Assembly: GCF_003326675.1 (NCBI RefSeq)
Contig: NZ_JPWF01000002.1
Location: 372,001 to 436,000, forward strand
Direction: 5' to 3'
Length of the DNA stretch: 64,000 bases
Origin: Thalassospira profundimaris
Lineage (GTDB): Bacteria > Pseudomonadota > Alphaproteobacteria > Rhodospirillales > Thalassospiraceae
Below the pieces are notes generated by a model. The model worked only from the letters and a program-made list of their open reading frames with translations. It was not told where the DNA came from and did no database searches. The position numbers and the translations under genes were made by a program. This document shows positions 42,975 through 50,848 of the stretch, piece after piece (positions within the stretch are counted from its first letter, which is position 1; each line of letters opens with the position of its first letter).

Positions 42975-44198
42975 ATGAGCATCATCCTTTTCGTTGATGA
43001 TGAGAATAACATTCTGGAAGGTCTGCGACGCCGACTGCATTCGGCCCGTCCGGACTGGAAGCTTTCCTTTGCCCAAAATGCAGAAAGCGCAATCACGCAA
43101 GCCGATAAAATCGAGCCTGATGTCATCATTTCCGATATGCGCATGCCCGGAACGGATGGCGCCGAACTTCTGACATTGATGCAGCAAAAGCATCCGCATA
43201 GTGCGCGGATCATCTTGTCCGGATTTAGCGAACAGGAAGCCGTGTTGCGCACGGTCGGCCCCGCCCATCAATATCTTGCAAAGCCCTGTGATGACCAGTT
43301 GCTGCTTGAAACCATCGATAACGCCCTGGATTTACGCCACCTGCTGACCAACCCTGACCTGCGCGCGTTGGTTGGCGGTATTGATACACTGGCCTCCCCG
43401 CCAACAACCTATACCAGTCTGGTCAAGGCGCTTGAAGACCCGCTTGTCGGCAACGAAAAGCTGACTTCCATTGTTGAGTCCGATATCGCCCTGACCGCCG
43501 AGGTCCTGAAACTGACCAATTCCGCCTATTTTGCCATTCGCCAGAAAGTCACGTCGGTTTCGTTGGCCATTCGCATGATCGGAATTGATACGCTTAAGGC
43601 ATTGGCACTGTTTACCGGCCTTTTTCGCAGTTACGACGGCCCCAAAGCAGACGCATCCCGGATGATGCAGCTCTGCCAGCGCAGCCAACAATTGGGCGTT
43701 TTGGCAACCCTGATCGCCGAACAGGAAAAGCTTGCCCCTGAAATCGTCAATGTGATGGCTGCCGTCGGGATGCTTAGCCACACAGGAAGCCTGATCCTTT
43801 ATGCATTCCGGTCTGCGGAAATGACTGACATCATCAAACGTGTCGAACACGAAGACATCCCGGTCTATATCGCCGAACGGGATTTGCTGGGCGCAGCTCA
43901 TCCGGAAATCGGGGCCTATTTGCTTGGTCTGTGGGGTTTTCCCAGCGCGATGGTGCAAACCGTTGCCTATCATCACCGCCCGCAAGATACCCCGCATAAC
44001 CAGATGAACGCGCTGACAACCATCTATGTCGCGCAAAACCTTGCCCGCGAAGTTGCCATCGAACGACGGACCGGCAAAGCGCCGGAAAGCCGGATCGACA
44101 TTGAATATCTGGAACGTCTTGGCAAAGCCCACCGCCTTTCGGCCTGGCGCGAGACCGCAAAACTTGTCGAAGAGAAATATTGCGAGCTCACCAAGTAA
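42975..44198 (+). CDS. Response regulator with HDOD output domain, copy 2
   Basis: A 407-residue paralogue of the preceding gene, with the same layout: receiver with Asp54 in 'VIISDMRMPGTDG', lysine in 'QYLAKPCDD', and HDOD about 160-340 ('IVESDIALTAEVLKLTNSAYFA', 'AIRMIGIDTLKALAL', 'VGMLSHTGSLIL'). It is separated from copy 1 by 163 bases, so it may have its own promoter, and from the next gene by 14 bases. A tandem duplication. Differences are concentrated in the linker and around 'REVAIERRTGKAPES'. Confidence 0.93.
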   Translation: MSIILFVDDENNILEGLRRRLHSARPDWKLSFAQNAESAITQADKIEPDVIISDMRMPGTDGAELLTLMQQKHPHSARIILSGFSEQEAVLRTVGPAHQYLAKPCDDQLLLETIDNALDLRHLLTNPDLRALVGGIDTLASPPTTYTSLVKALEDPLVGNEKLTSIVESDIALTAEVLKLTNSAYFAIRQKVTSVSLAIRMIGIDTLKALALFTGLFRSYDGPKADASRMMQLCQRSQQLGVLATLIAEQEKLAPEIVNVMAAVGMLSHTGSLILYAFRSAEMTDIIKRVEHEDIPVYIAERDLLGAAHPEIGAYLLGLWGFPSAMVQTVAYHHRPQDTPHNQMNALTTIYVAQNLAREVAIERRTGKAPESRIDIEYLERLGKAHRLSAWRETAKLVEEKYCELTK

Positions 44199-44212
44199 GG
44201 GAGACACATGTC

Positions 44213-45397
44213 ATGGAAGATCCCCTTATTCTTTTCGTTGATGACGACGAAAACCTGTTGATGGGGCTAAAACGCAAGCTGCGTGGCAAGTTCAACTTTG
44301 ACACCGCGCTTGGCCCGTCCCAAGCCATCGAAAACATCAGGAATGGCGCAAAATATGCAGTTTGCGTCGCCGATATGCGAATGCCCGAAATGGACGGCGT
44401 ACAACTGCTGGCCGAAATCGCAAAACTGAGCCCCGACACCGTCAACATGATGCTGACCGGCAACGCAGATCAGAAAACCGCCGTCGAGGCCATCAATCAG
44501 GGGCGTATTTTCCGGTTTTTCAACAAGCCCTGCGACGACGAAGATCTGATTGCCGGACTGACCGCCGGATTACGGCAATATCAGCTGATCACTGCGGAAA
44601 AGGCATTGATCGAACAAACCCTGGCCGGAAGCGTCAAGGTTCTGACCGAAGTCCTTGCCCAACTGAACCCGACGATTTTCGGCAAGGCCATGCGCGCCAA
44701 AAGATGGTGCGACAGAATTGCCGCGTCGGTCGGTTATCCGCATCCTTGGGAACTGGGACTGGCCGCACTGCTGGCGCCGATTGGTTATGTCTCGTTGCCG
44801 CCCGACATTCTTGGACGCCTTGGCGCGGACAAGGCCCTGCAACCACTGGAACGCGATGTCGTGCGTCGTACGCCAGAAGTCGCGCGCAACCTGATTTCCA
44901 ATATTCCGCGGCTCGAACAGGTTGCCCAGATCGTCTATCTGCAATATCGCGACTATGACGGATCGGGATTTCCCGCCGACGGCCCCGAAGGCAAAGACAT
45001 TCCGCTTGGGTCACGCATCCTGCGCATTTTCAATGATCTTGGCAAAATCGTTGACGGTGATCTGGTTGTGAAACAACATTTTGACGAGTTGCGTCAGAAA
45101 CCCAAACGTTATGACATGGCGCTGCTTGACCAGATCGAACAGGAACTGGCCGAGGTCGATCCCGCCTATGACAATGTCGCCTATCCCGAAGGTACGGAAC
45201 ACGACATCTATCTCAAACATCTTCGGATGGGTGATTTCCTGATCACCGATATCGAAACACTGGATGGCCACGTTCTATTGACCCGCGGCAATTATGTTTC
45301 TGAAGTCCAGCTGCAACGATTGCGGGTCTTCCAGAAACTTCATCAGTTTCACGAACCAATCCGTGTAAGGCGGGGTGGCCATGACGATGAAGATTAA
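44213..45397 (+). CDS. Response regulator with degenerate HD-GYP domain
   Basis: A 394-residue protein from the ATG at 44213 (GGGAG 9 bases before it; an in-frame start 33 bases upstream overlaps the previous gene). Receiver with Asp54 in 'VCVADMRMPEMDG' and 'RFFNKPCDDE'. The C-terminal region follows the HD-GYP layout, with 'YRDYDGSGFPADGPEGKDIPLGSRIL' in place of the GYP segment, but the HD catalytic pair is lost: 'LAALLAPIGYVSLPPDIL' replaces the usual 'LLHDIGKIGIPDxIL', and the His-His metal site is 'YLQYRD'. It is therefore likely to be catalytically dead for cyclic-di-GMP and to work as a binding or scaffold protein. RpfG-related. Confidence 0.88.
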   Translation: MEDPLILFVDDDENLLMGLKRKLRGKFNFDTALGPSQAIENIRNGAKYAVCVADMRMPEMDGVQLLAEIAKLSPDTVNMMLTGNADQKTAVEAINQGRIFRFFNKPCDDEDLIAGLTAGLRQYQLITAEKALIEQTLAGSVKVLTEVLAQLNPTIFGKAMRAKRWCDRIAASVGYPHPWELGLAALLAPIGYVSLPPDILGRLGADKALQPLERDVVRRTPEVARNLISNIPRLEQVAQIVYLQYRDYDGSGFPADGPEGKDIPLGSRILRIFNDLGKIVDGDLVVKQHFDELRQKPKRYDMALLDQIEQELAEVDPAYDNVAYPEGTEHDIYLKHLRMGDFLITDIETLDGHVLLTRGNYVSEVQLQRLRVFQKLHQFHEPIRVRRGGHDDED

Positions 45398-45426
45398 CCA
45401 CGATCACACCTGCGATTGGAAAAGCC

Positions 45427-46827
45427 ATGACAGAAGATCGGGATAGCGTCGAAACCCCAAAGATACTGAGCGGCGGCGAAGAACTTGCCGCCAACGAGGA
45501 TTTGCTCGACGAAGCGCTCAAAATCCCGGCCCCTGCCGATATCCAGAAACGCTTTATGGCGCTGCTTGGCGAGCAACGCCGTCGCAAGATTGAAGTCACC
45601 CAACGCCTCAAAACCATTCTTGATACGGTGGTTGAAGGGATCCTGATTGTTGATGCTGCGGGCGTTATTCAGGACTTCAATAAATCTGCCGAGGAAATCC
45701 TGCGCCCGCAAGGCAATGAATTGCTGGGCATGTCGGTGGATGTGATCTTTATCGATCGCAAGATGACCGTTCGCCACAGATTGCTGAACCGCTGCATCAA
45801 TATCAGTTCGGGCACCCTGAAATACGACTATACCGAAACCATGGCCCAACGCCTTGATGGTGACAGCTTTCCAATGGAAATCATCGTCAGTCCGGCCAAT
45901 TTCAGTTCAGAAATGAGTTATCTTTATATCTTTCGCGATATCACCCGCCGCAAGCAGGCTGAAGAATCGCAAAAGAAACTGGAAGAAGACCTGCGCGAAG
46001 CCCTGAAACTCGAGGCCATCGGTCATCTTGCCGGCGGGATCGCCCATGAGATCAACACGCCAAGCCAGTATATCCGCGACAATCTGAAATTTCTCAATGA
46101 CAGCTATGGTGCACTGTCGCGCGTTCTTGGTCTTGCATTACAGACATTGTGGAAAAACCGCGCCCATTTACCCGAAAACACCTTCGAGGAATTTGCCAAA
46201 CAATTACGCGATTCCGACATGGAATTCCTGCTTGAAGAAATCCCGCATGCCACCCAGCAATCCCTTGATGGGATCAATCAGGTAGCGCGCATCGTCCTGT
46301 CGATGAAGGAATTTTCACATCCCGGCGGCAAGGAAAAAACCACCACCGACATCAACAGGGTTCTTTCCAACGTTCTGGTCATTTCGCGTAACGAATGGAA
46401 GCATTACGCCGAAGTCGTTGAAAAGTTTGATCCGGAAATTCCGCATATCCCTTGTTATATCAACGAGATCAATCAGGTCTTCCTCAATCTGATCGTCAAT
46501 GCGGTTCAAGCCATTCAGGAAGCCGGACGCCCACCGTCCGTGGGTGAAATCATCGTCAAAACCACCTCACTTGATGACAGCATCCTGATCAGTATTTCCG
46601 ATAACGGCACAGGCATTGCCAAGGAAAACAGATCGAAAATCTTCAATCCGTTCTTTACCACCAAGGAGGTCGGCAAAGGCACCGGTCAGGGATTATCCAT
46701 CACCCACGATATTGTCACCGTGCGCCATGGCGGTCGTATCTGGTTTGAAACCGAAATGGGCAAGGGAACCACATTTCATGTCTTGCTTCCGGCCGAAGAT
46801 CGCACAGGCAAGCCGGCAACCGAATAA
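45427..46827 (+). CDS. Soluble PAS-domain sensor histidine kinase
   Basis: A 466-residue kinase with no membrane segment. N-terminal acidic segment 1-55; PAS about 60-175 ('ILDTVVEGILIVDAAGVIQDFNKSAEEI'); HisKA with His207 in 'GGIAHEINTPSQYIRDNLKFL'; HATPase_c with 'NLIVNAVQAIQEAG', 'DNGTGIAKENRSKIFNPFFTTKE' and 'GKGTGQGLSITHDIV'. It is 29 bases after the HD-GYP-type gene and is the last gene of the operon. The cytosolic PAS suggests an internal signal (redox, ligand or light are the usual possibilities). It is the natural phosphodonor for the three receivers upstream. It faces ynfA with only 2 bases between. Confidence 0.92.
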   Translation: MTEDRDSVETPKILSGGEELAANEDLLDEALKIPAPADIQKRFMALLGEQRRRKIEVTQRLKTILDTVVEGILIVDAAGVIQDFNKSAEEILRPQGNELLGMSVDVIFIDRKMTVRHRLLNRCINISSGTLKYDYTETMAQRLDGDSFPMEIIVSPANFSSEMSYLYIFRDITRRKQAEESQKKLEEDLREALKLEAIGHLAGGIAHEINTPSQYIRDNLKFLNDSYGALSRVLGLALQTLWKNRAHLPENTFEEFAKQLRDSDMEFLLEEIPHATQQSLDGINQVARIVLSMKEFSHPGGKEKTTTDINRVLSNVLVISRNEWKHYAEVVEKFDPEIPHIPCYINEINQVFLNLIVNAVQAIQEAGRPPSVGEIIVKTTSLDDSILISISDNGTGIAKENRSKIFNPFFTTKEVGKGTGQGLSITHDIVTVRHGGRIWFETEMGKGTTFHVLLPAEDRTGKPATE

Positions 46828-46829
46828 GA

Positions 46830-47150
46830 CTAGCGCGGCGCAAACAGGATAATGCCCGCCCCGATCAAGCAAATCAAAAGTCCTGTCAAATCCCAGCGAT
46901 CAGGGCTTGTCCGTTCGACCGCCCACATCCAGAAAACCGATGCGGTAATGTAAACCCCGCCATAGGCGGCAAAGGCCCGACCGGCGAATTCGGCATCAAC
47001 CCGGGTCAATATCCATGCAAACAGTACAAGCGATGCAATGCCCGGTACAATCCACCAGATCGATTTGCCTGACCTAAGCCAGGCCCAAAAGGCAAAGCAT
47101 CCGGCGATTTCTGCAATCGCTGCAAAGATATAGGCCGCAATGCTTTGCAT
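46830..47150 (-). CDS. ynfA: YnfA (UPF0060) family membrane protein
   Basis: A 106-residue inner-membrane protein with four predicted helices and the family pattern '[20 protein letters not shown]', '[22 protein letters not shown]', and '[19 protein letters not shown]'. Related to small multidrug resistance (SMR) proteins and proposed to be an efflux component; its substrate is not known. It converges tail to tail with the histidine kinase gene, 2 bases apart. Confidence 0.92.
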   Translation of the reverse strand: MQSIAAYIFAAIAEIAGCFAFWAWLRSGKSIWWIVPGIASLVLFAWILTRVDAEFAGRAFAAYGGVYITASVFWMWAVERTSPDRWDLTGLLICLIGAGIILFAPR

Positions 47151-47173
47151 TTATCTTCCTGTTTGATCGGCGA

Positions 47174-48181
47174 TCAGAATGCCGGGCGCAGATCACCGGC
47201 ATATTTACCCGCCCAGTTGGTCAGAACCGGGGTCAGATAGTTTTTAAGGATTTCTGCCTTGGCATCATCAATCACACCATGTTTGCGTAACAGACCACCC
47301 ATGGCAACTTCTGCACCGCGCTGGGTGCCGTCATCGATCTTAAGGGCAACACCCAACCCTTGTTTCGGGAAGGCCGCGCAATAAACGCCCTCTGCCCCGA
47401 CCTTGACCAGCGCATCCTCGCCGCATTCCTCCATGATCCCGGTACAGAAACGGCCCGTGCCCGCGACCATGAATGGCGCATTGGCACATCCCGTGCGAAT
47501 GCGTTTGATCGCATCAATACGCTTGGGATCAAGTCCCGACGGATCGGCCATACGCGCCATGGCAAGACCCAGATCACGCAGGCGCATACCGATCACCGGA
47601 ATGCCACAACCATCAATACCGCGCGGGGTCGATGAAAGATCACAATCCCCCATTTCTTCGAGAACCTTGATCAGGCGCTGCTGCTCGGGATGATCTTCAT
47701 AGATATAACCCGTGGGATCTTCGCCCATCTGCACAATGGTGCTGAGGAAGCCGGAATGTTTGCCCGAACAATTGTTGTGCGCCTTGGTCAGGGTCACATG
47801 ATCAGACGCCTGTTTGATCCCGGCAGCGGCACTAAGCGAATAATGCGGCGCGCATTCAAGCGTATCAACGCCAAGGCCGATCTTTTCAAGCCAGGCCTTA
47901 ACCGTCTGGGCATGGTCCTCTTCCCCGTTATGGGATGAACAGGCCAGCGCGATATGCTTGTCTTCAAGACCAAATGCCTCGACCGCACCGCTTTCGACAA
48001 ACGGGATCGCCAGCAACGGCTTGATCGCAGAACGCGGATACATCAGGGCATCAATATCCCCACCCTGATCAATCACCGTCCCGTCCGCCTTCATCACGAC
48101 ATAACGTCCGCGATGGAAACTTTCGACCATCTCGCCACGGGTGGCTTCGACCAGAATCGGATTGGCGGCTTGGGACATCAT
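47174..48181 (-). CDS. L-asparaginase, Rhizobium (ReAII) type
   Basis: Hydrolyses asparagine to aspartate and ammonia. The 335-residue protein belongs to the Asparaginase_II family (Rhizobium etli type), which is unrelated to E. coli AnsA/AnsB. Conserved: 'ALMYPRSAIKPLLAIPFVESG', 'ALACSSHNGEEDH', 'KAHNNCSGKHSGFL', 'GIDGCGIPV', and 'EGVYCAAFPKQGLGVALKIDDG'. No signal peptide, so it is cytosolic. ATG at 48181 with CGGAGC just before. It lies 105 bases after an Lrp-type gene on the same strand, which could be its regulator. Confidence 0.9.
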   Translation of the reverse strand: MMSQAANPILVEATRGEMVESFHRGRYVVMKADGTVIDQGGDIDALMYPRSAIKPLLAIPFVESGAVEAFGLEDKHIALACSSHNGEEDHAQTVKAWLEKIGLGVDTLECAPHYSLSAAAGIKQASDHVTLTKAHNNCSGKHSGFLSTIVQMGEDPTGYIYEDHPEQQRLIKVLEEMGDCDLSSTPRGIDGCGIPVIGMRLRDLGLAMARMADPSGLDPKRIDAIKRIRTGCANAPFMVAGTGRFCTGIMEECGEDALVKVGAEGVYCAAFPKQGLGVALKIDDGTQRGAEVAMGGLLRKHGVIDDAKAEILKNYLTPVLTNWAGKYAGDLRPAF

Positions 48182-48286
48182 TATGCTCCGGCATATGTGG
48201 GACTATTCTTCCTATGCCCGAAAGATGGGTGCCAATGCAAGCACCGCCAACCTTTCACGCAAAAGACGCCCTCTTCCGGTCAACCG

Positions 48287-48766
48287 TCACGGTGCCTTGG
48301 GCAACGGGATCGCCGTGTGATTTTTATATTCCTTCAGAACCAGACTGGATTGTACATCGCGTACATTGGGCATCGACAACAACTGATGGGTGACAAATTC
48401 CCCAAAGTTTTCAATGTCGCGCGCCACCGCCACAAGCAGAAAATCCTGTCGCCCGGTCATCGCCCAGCATGACAGGATTTCCGGCAAATCATTCATGGCA
48501 CGGGCAAAGTCCTCGGCCCCGGCTTCGGTATGACTTTGCAGGCGCACCTGAATGGTTGCCAGCACACCAAGACCAAGCTTCTTGCGATCAAGAAGGGCGA
48601 CCTGCCGTTTGATCACCCCGGATGCTTCAAGCTGCTTAAACCGGCGCAAACAGGGGGACGGCGACATACCAACCATTTCGGCAAGCTGCACATTGCTGAT
48701 GCCTGCGTCTTTTTGCAGGGCCTGAAGAATACGAATGTCGGTTGCACTCAGGATCAGGTCGGTCAT
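48287..48766 (-). CDS. Lrp/AsnC-family transcriptional regulator
   Basis: A 159-residue amino-acid-responsive regulator. N-terminal HTH ('ATDIRILQALQKDAGISNVQLAEMVGMSPSPCLRRFKQLEASGVI') and C-terminal RAM ligand/dimer domain ('DLPEILSCWAMTGRQDFLLVAVARDIENFGEFV', 'LLSMPNVRDVQSSLVLKEYK'). The ATG at 48766 is favoured by length over an earlier in-frame start. It is divergent from phhA (start at 48907) across a 140-base gap, and co-directional with asparaginase. The position suggests it controls phhA, and perhaps asparaginase, in response to an aromatic amino acid or Asn; this is inference. Confidence 0.9.
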   Translation of the reverse strand: MTDLILSATDIRILQALQKDAGISNVQLAEMVGMSPSPCLRRFKQLEASGVIKRQVALLDRKKLGLGVLATIQVRLQSHTEAGAEDFARAMNDLPEILSCWAMTGRQDFLLVAVARDIENFGEFVTHQLLSMPNVRDVQSSLVLKEYKNHTAIPLPKAP

Positions 48767-48906
48767 TTTCAACCCCAAACAGAACATATCAGGTCACAAT
48801 ATATACATCATAGCCGATTTTGATGCCGTATTGGCCAGAAAATGACATTTAAATTGATGTAAAATTGTTTCCATAAACAGGCATAAGAACCCCAACGAGG
48901 ACGGCC

Positions 48907-49812
48907 ATGAATCAGGGAAACAATCTGCGTGGCGATTACAGCCACATTAATGACGACTACACCATTCAACAGGACTGGGACAAATATACCGACGCCGAAC
49001 ACGATCTTTGGCGCAAACTGTATGCGCGCCAGTCCCGTATCTTGCCCGGCTACGCCGCCGAGGATTACATTCGCAATCTGGAAAAGCTTGATGCCGCTGG
49101 TCAAATTCCGCATTTCGGCCGGGTCAGCGAACAATTGCATGCCGCCACCGGCTGGCATCTTGTCGCGGTGCCGGGGCTTGTTCCCGATGATGTGTTTTTT
49201 GATCATCTTGCCAACCGGCGCTTCCCGGTGACGGTCTGGCTGCGCAAGCCCGAAGAAATGGACTATCTGGTCGAACCCGACATCTTCCATGATTTCTTTG
49301 GTCATGTGCCGATGCTGTATGACCCGGTCTTTGCCGATTACCTTGCCGCCTATGGCGCAAAGGGGGCAGAGGCCATTGCAATGGGCGGCCTGAAAAACCT
49401 GGCGCGGATGTATTGGTACATGGTGGAATTCGGCCTGATCATGACCGAACATGGCCTGCGCGCCTATGGTGCGGGCATGTTGTCATCACAAACCGAAACC
49501 ATTTACTCGGTGACCGATTCCACCCCCAACCGGGTAGCCTTTGATCTCGAACGGGTGATGGCAACCGACTATGCGATTGATGATTTCCAGAAAACCTATT
49601 TTGTTCTGGAAAGTTACGATCAGCTGTTTGACGCCATGAAAACCCCGATGGCACCGATTTATGAACGGCTTGTCGATAAACCTTCTATCGATCCGAGCAC
49701 CACGTTACCAACTGACCGGCTGTATCACGTGCACGGAGACGCCGAACGCATCATCGCCCTTGGCCAGGAGCCGCACCAAACCGAACCCCACAGACAACAA
49801 CGCCCTGCATAA
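48907..49812 (+). CDS. phhA: Phenylalanine 4-monooxygenase
   Basis: Iron- and tetrahydrobiopterin-dependent hydroxylation of phenylalanine to tyrosine, the first step of phenylalanine catabolism; cytosolic. The 301-residue monomeric bacterial type has iron ligands His128 and His133 in 'DIFHDFFGHVPML' and Glu174 in 'WYMVEFGL'. 'PHFGRVSEQLHAATGWHLVAVPGLVPDDVFFDHLANRRFPVT' is the conserved N-terminal half. No pterin carbinolamine dehydratase (phhB) is next to it. Divergent from an Lrp-type regulator. A hairpin overlaps its stop codon. Confidence 0.95.
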   Translation: MNQGNNLRGDYSHINDDYTIQQDWDKYTDAEHDLWRKLYARQSRILPGYAAEDYIRNLEKLDAAGQIPHFGRVSEQLHAATGWHLVAVPGLVPDDVFFDHLANRRFPVTVWLRKPEEMDYLVEPDIFHDFFGHVPMLYDPVFADYLAAYGAKGAEAIAMGGLKNLARMYWYMVEFGLIMTEHGLRAYGAGMLSSQTETIYSVTDSTPNRVAFDLERVMATDYAIDDFQKTYFVLESYDQLFDAMKTPMAPIYERLVDKPSIDPSTTLPTDRLYHVHGDAERIIALGQEPHQTEPHRQQRPA

Positions 49813-49821
49813 AGCAGGGCG
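49801..49821 (+). terminator. Hairpin over the phhA stop codon
   Basis: CGCCCTGC (49801-49808), loop ATAAA containing the TAA stop, GCAGGGCG (49814-49821). Perfect 8-base stem, but no T run follows, so termination is uncertain; it may be a 3'-end protector. Confidence 0.45.
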
Positions 49822-49854
49822 TGGCGGTCAGATCAGATGTAACGGATCAGATGC

Positions 49855-50277
49855 CTAGCAGGCACTCATGGAATGACCCAGCACCCGATTAAGTTGCTCC
49901 AGCACCACGGTCGGGCTGGCGTCCTTGCTGATGAAGTCGGCGGCACCAAGGGCATCTGCCTGCGCGCGCGTATCTGCATCATAATGGGCCGAGAAGAAGA
50001 ACACAGGCACATTCACCGCATCGGGATAGCGGCGGCGAATTTCACAGAACGCTTCAAATCCGCTCATACCCGGCATTTCGATATCAAGAATGATCGCACG
50101 CGGATAAAGCCCGTCGAGTTGATCAATCAGATCATCGGCACAATCAAAACCGGCCACGTCATATCCGGCGCGACGCAACACTGTTTCAAGTGCGGCCTTG
50201 GCACTGGGGCTGTCGTCAGCAAACGCAACAAGTCCATCAGGACCAATTTGCGACGTCATGGCGCTTAGCGCGTTCAT
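49855..50277 (-). CDS. Single-domain response regulator
   Basis: A 140-residue receiver without an output domain. Features: 'LVAFADDSPSAKAALETVL' (acidic pair), phospho-acceptor Asp in 'AIILDIEMPGMSG', a Ser in 'VFFFSAH', and lysine in 'DFISKDASP'. The N-terminal start is uncertain: ATG at 50277 and 50259 are both possible. Stand-alone receivers usually work by binding a partner or by relaying phosphate. No kinase is adjacent. It lies between phhA (convergent) and the cobalamin riboswitch. Confidence 0.85.
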   Translation of the reverse strand: MNALSAMTSQIGPDGLVAFADDSPSAKAALETVLRRAGYDVAGFDCADDLIDQLDGLYPRAIILDIEMPGMSGFEAFCEIRRRYPDAVNVPVFFFSAHYDADTRAQADALGAADFISKDASPTVVLEQLNRVLGHSMSAC

Positions 50278-50559
50278 GGATGGCGATACTCCGAATTTTG
50301 GGACAGCCCCAAATTGCCAGATGAAAATGTCAAATTGGTTAAACCTGCCGATTTTTTGCCACATAGCTTTGGCACCCCCGATTCTGCCGCCTCGGCATCA
50401 ACATGTCCGTAATGTCGGCGCGATACCCATACCGCCCATGTGCAACGCCGAAATATTCAAGGAAACCTGACACATGACGCTACGGAAACATCATCGATCG
50501 CAGTGCAACTAAGCCTAAATAGGTATTTCCATGCCTATTTACGGAATTAATGTCAGATG

Positions 50560-50720
50560 CTATAAACCCGCCTGTCGCGAATGTGATCTGGAAATATCGT
50601 CGGGAATCCGGTGCGCACAGGCGTTAACGCATTGTTGTCAAACCCGGAACTGCCCCCGCAACTGTAAGTGCCTTGATCCGAATCCTGTGGCACGAGTCAG
50701 AATACCGATGCTGTTTCCAT
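50560..50720 (+). ncRNA. Cobalamin (B12) riboswitch
   Basis: The conserved core of the cobalamin aptamer is readable in order: 'GGGAATCCGGTGCG' (near 50601), then the B12-box stretch 'GGAACTGCCCCCGCAACTGTA' compressed to its hallmark 'GCCCCCGCAACTGTA' (near 50652-50666), then a stem GTGCC/GGCAC (50668-50672 and 50688-50692) and 'GAGTCAGAATACC' (near 50694), which matches the 'GAGUCxGxxxACC' end. The arm after GGTGCG is expanded. It is followed by a GC-rich stretch and a ribosome site CGGGAGAAACC-ATG for mutA at 50849. Bounds are approximate. It heads an operon for a B12-dependent enzyme. Confidence 0.85.
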
Positions 50721-50848
50721 GGTTTAAATTGGGCCGGGCGGGGTGTACCGGGCACTGGGAATCCGTACTAAAATAAAATTTGGAACGTTTCGTCACCCAA
50801 GGACCATATAGAGTCCGATGACAAGAACCGACCAAGCCGGGAGAAACC

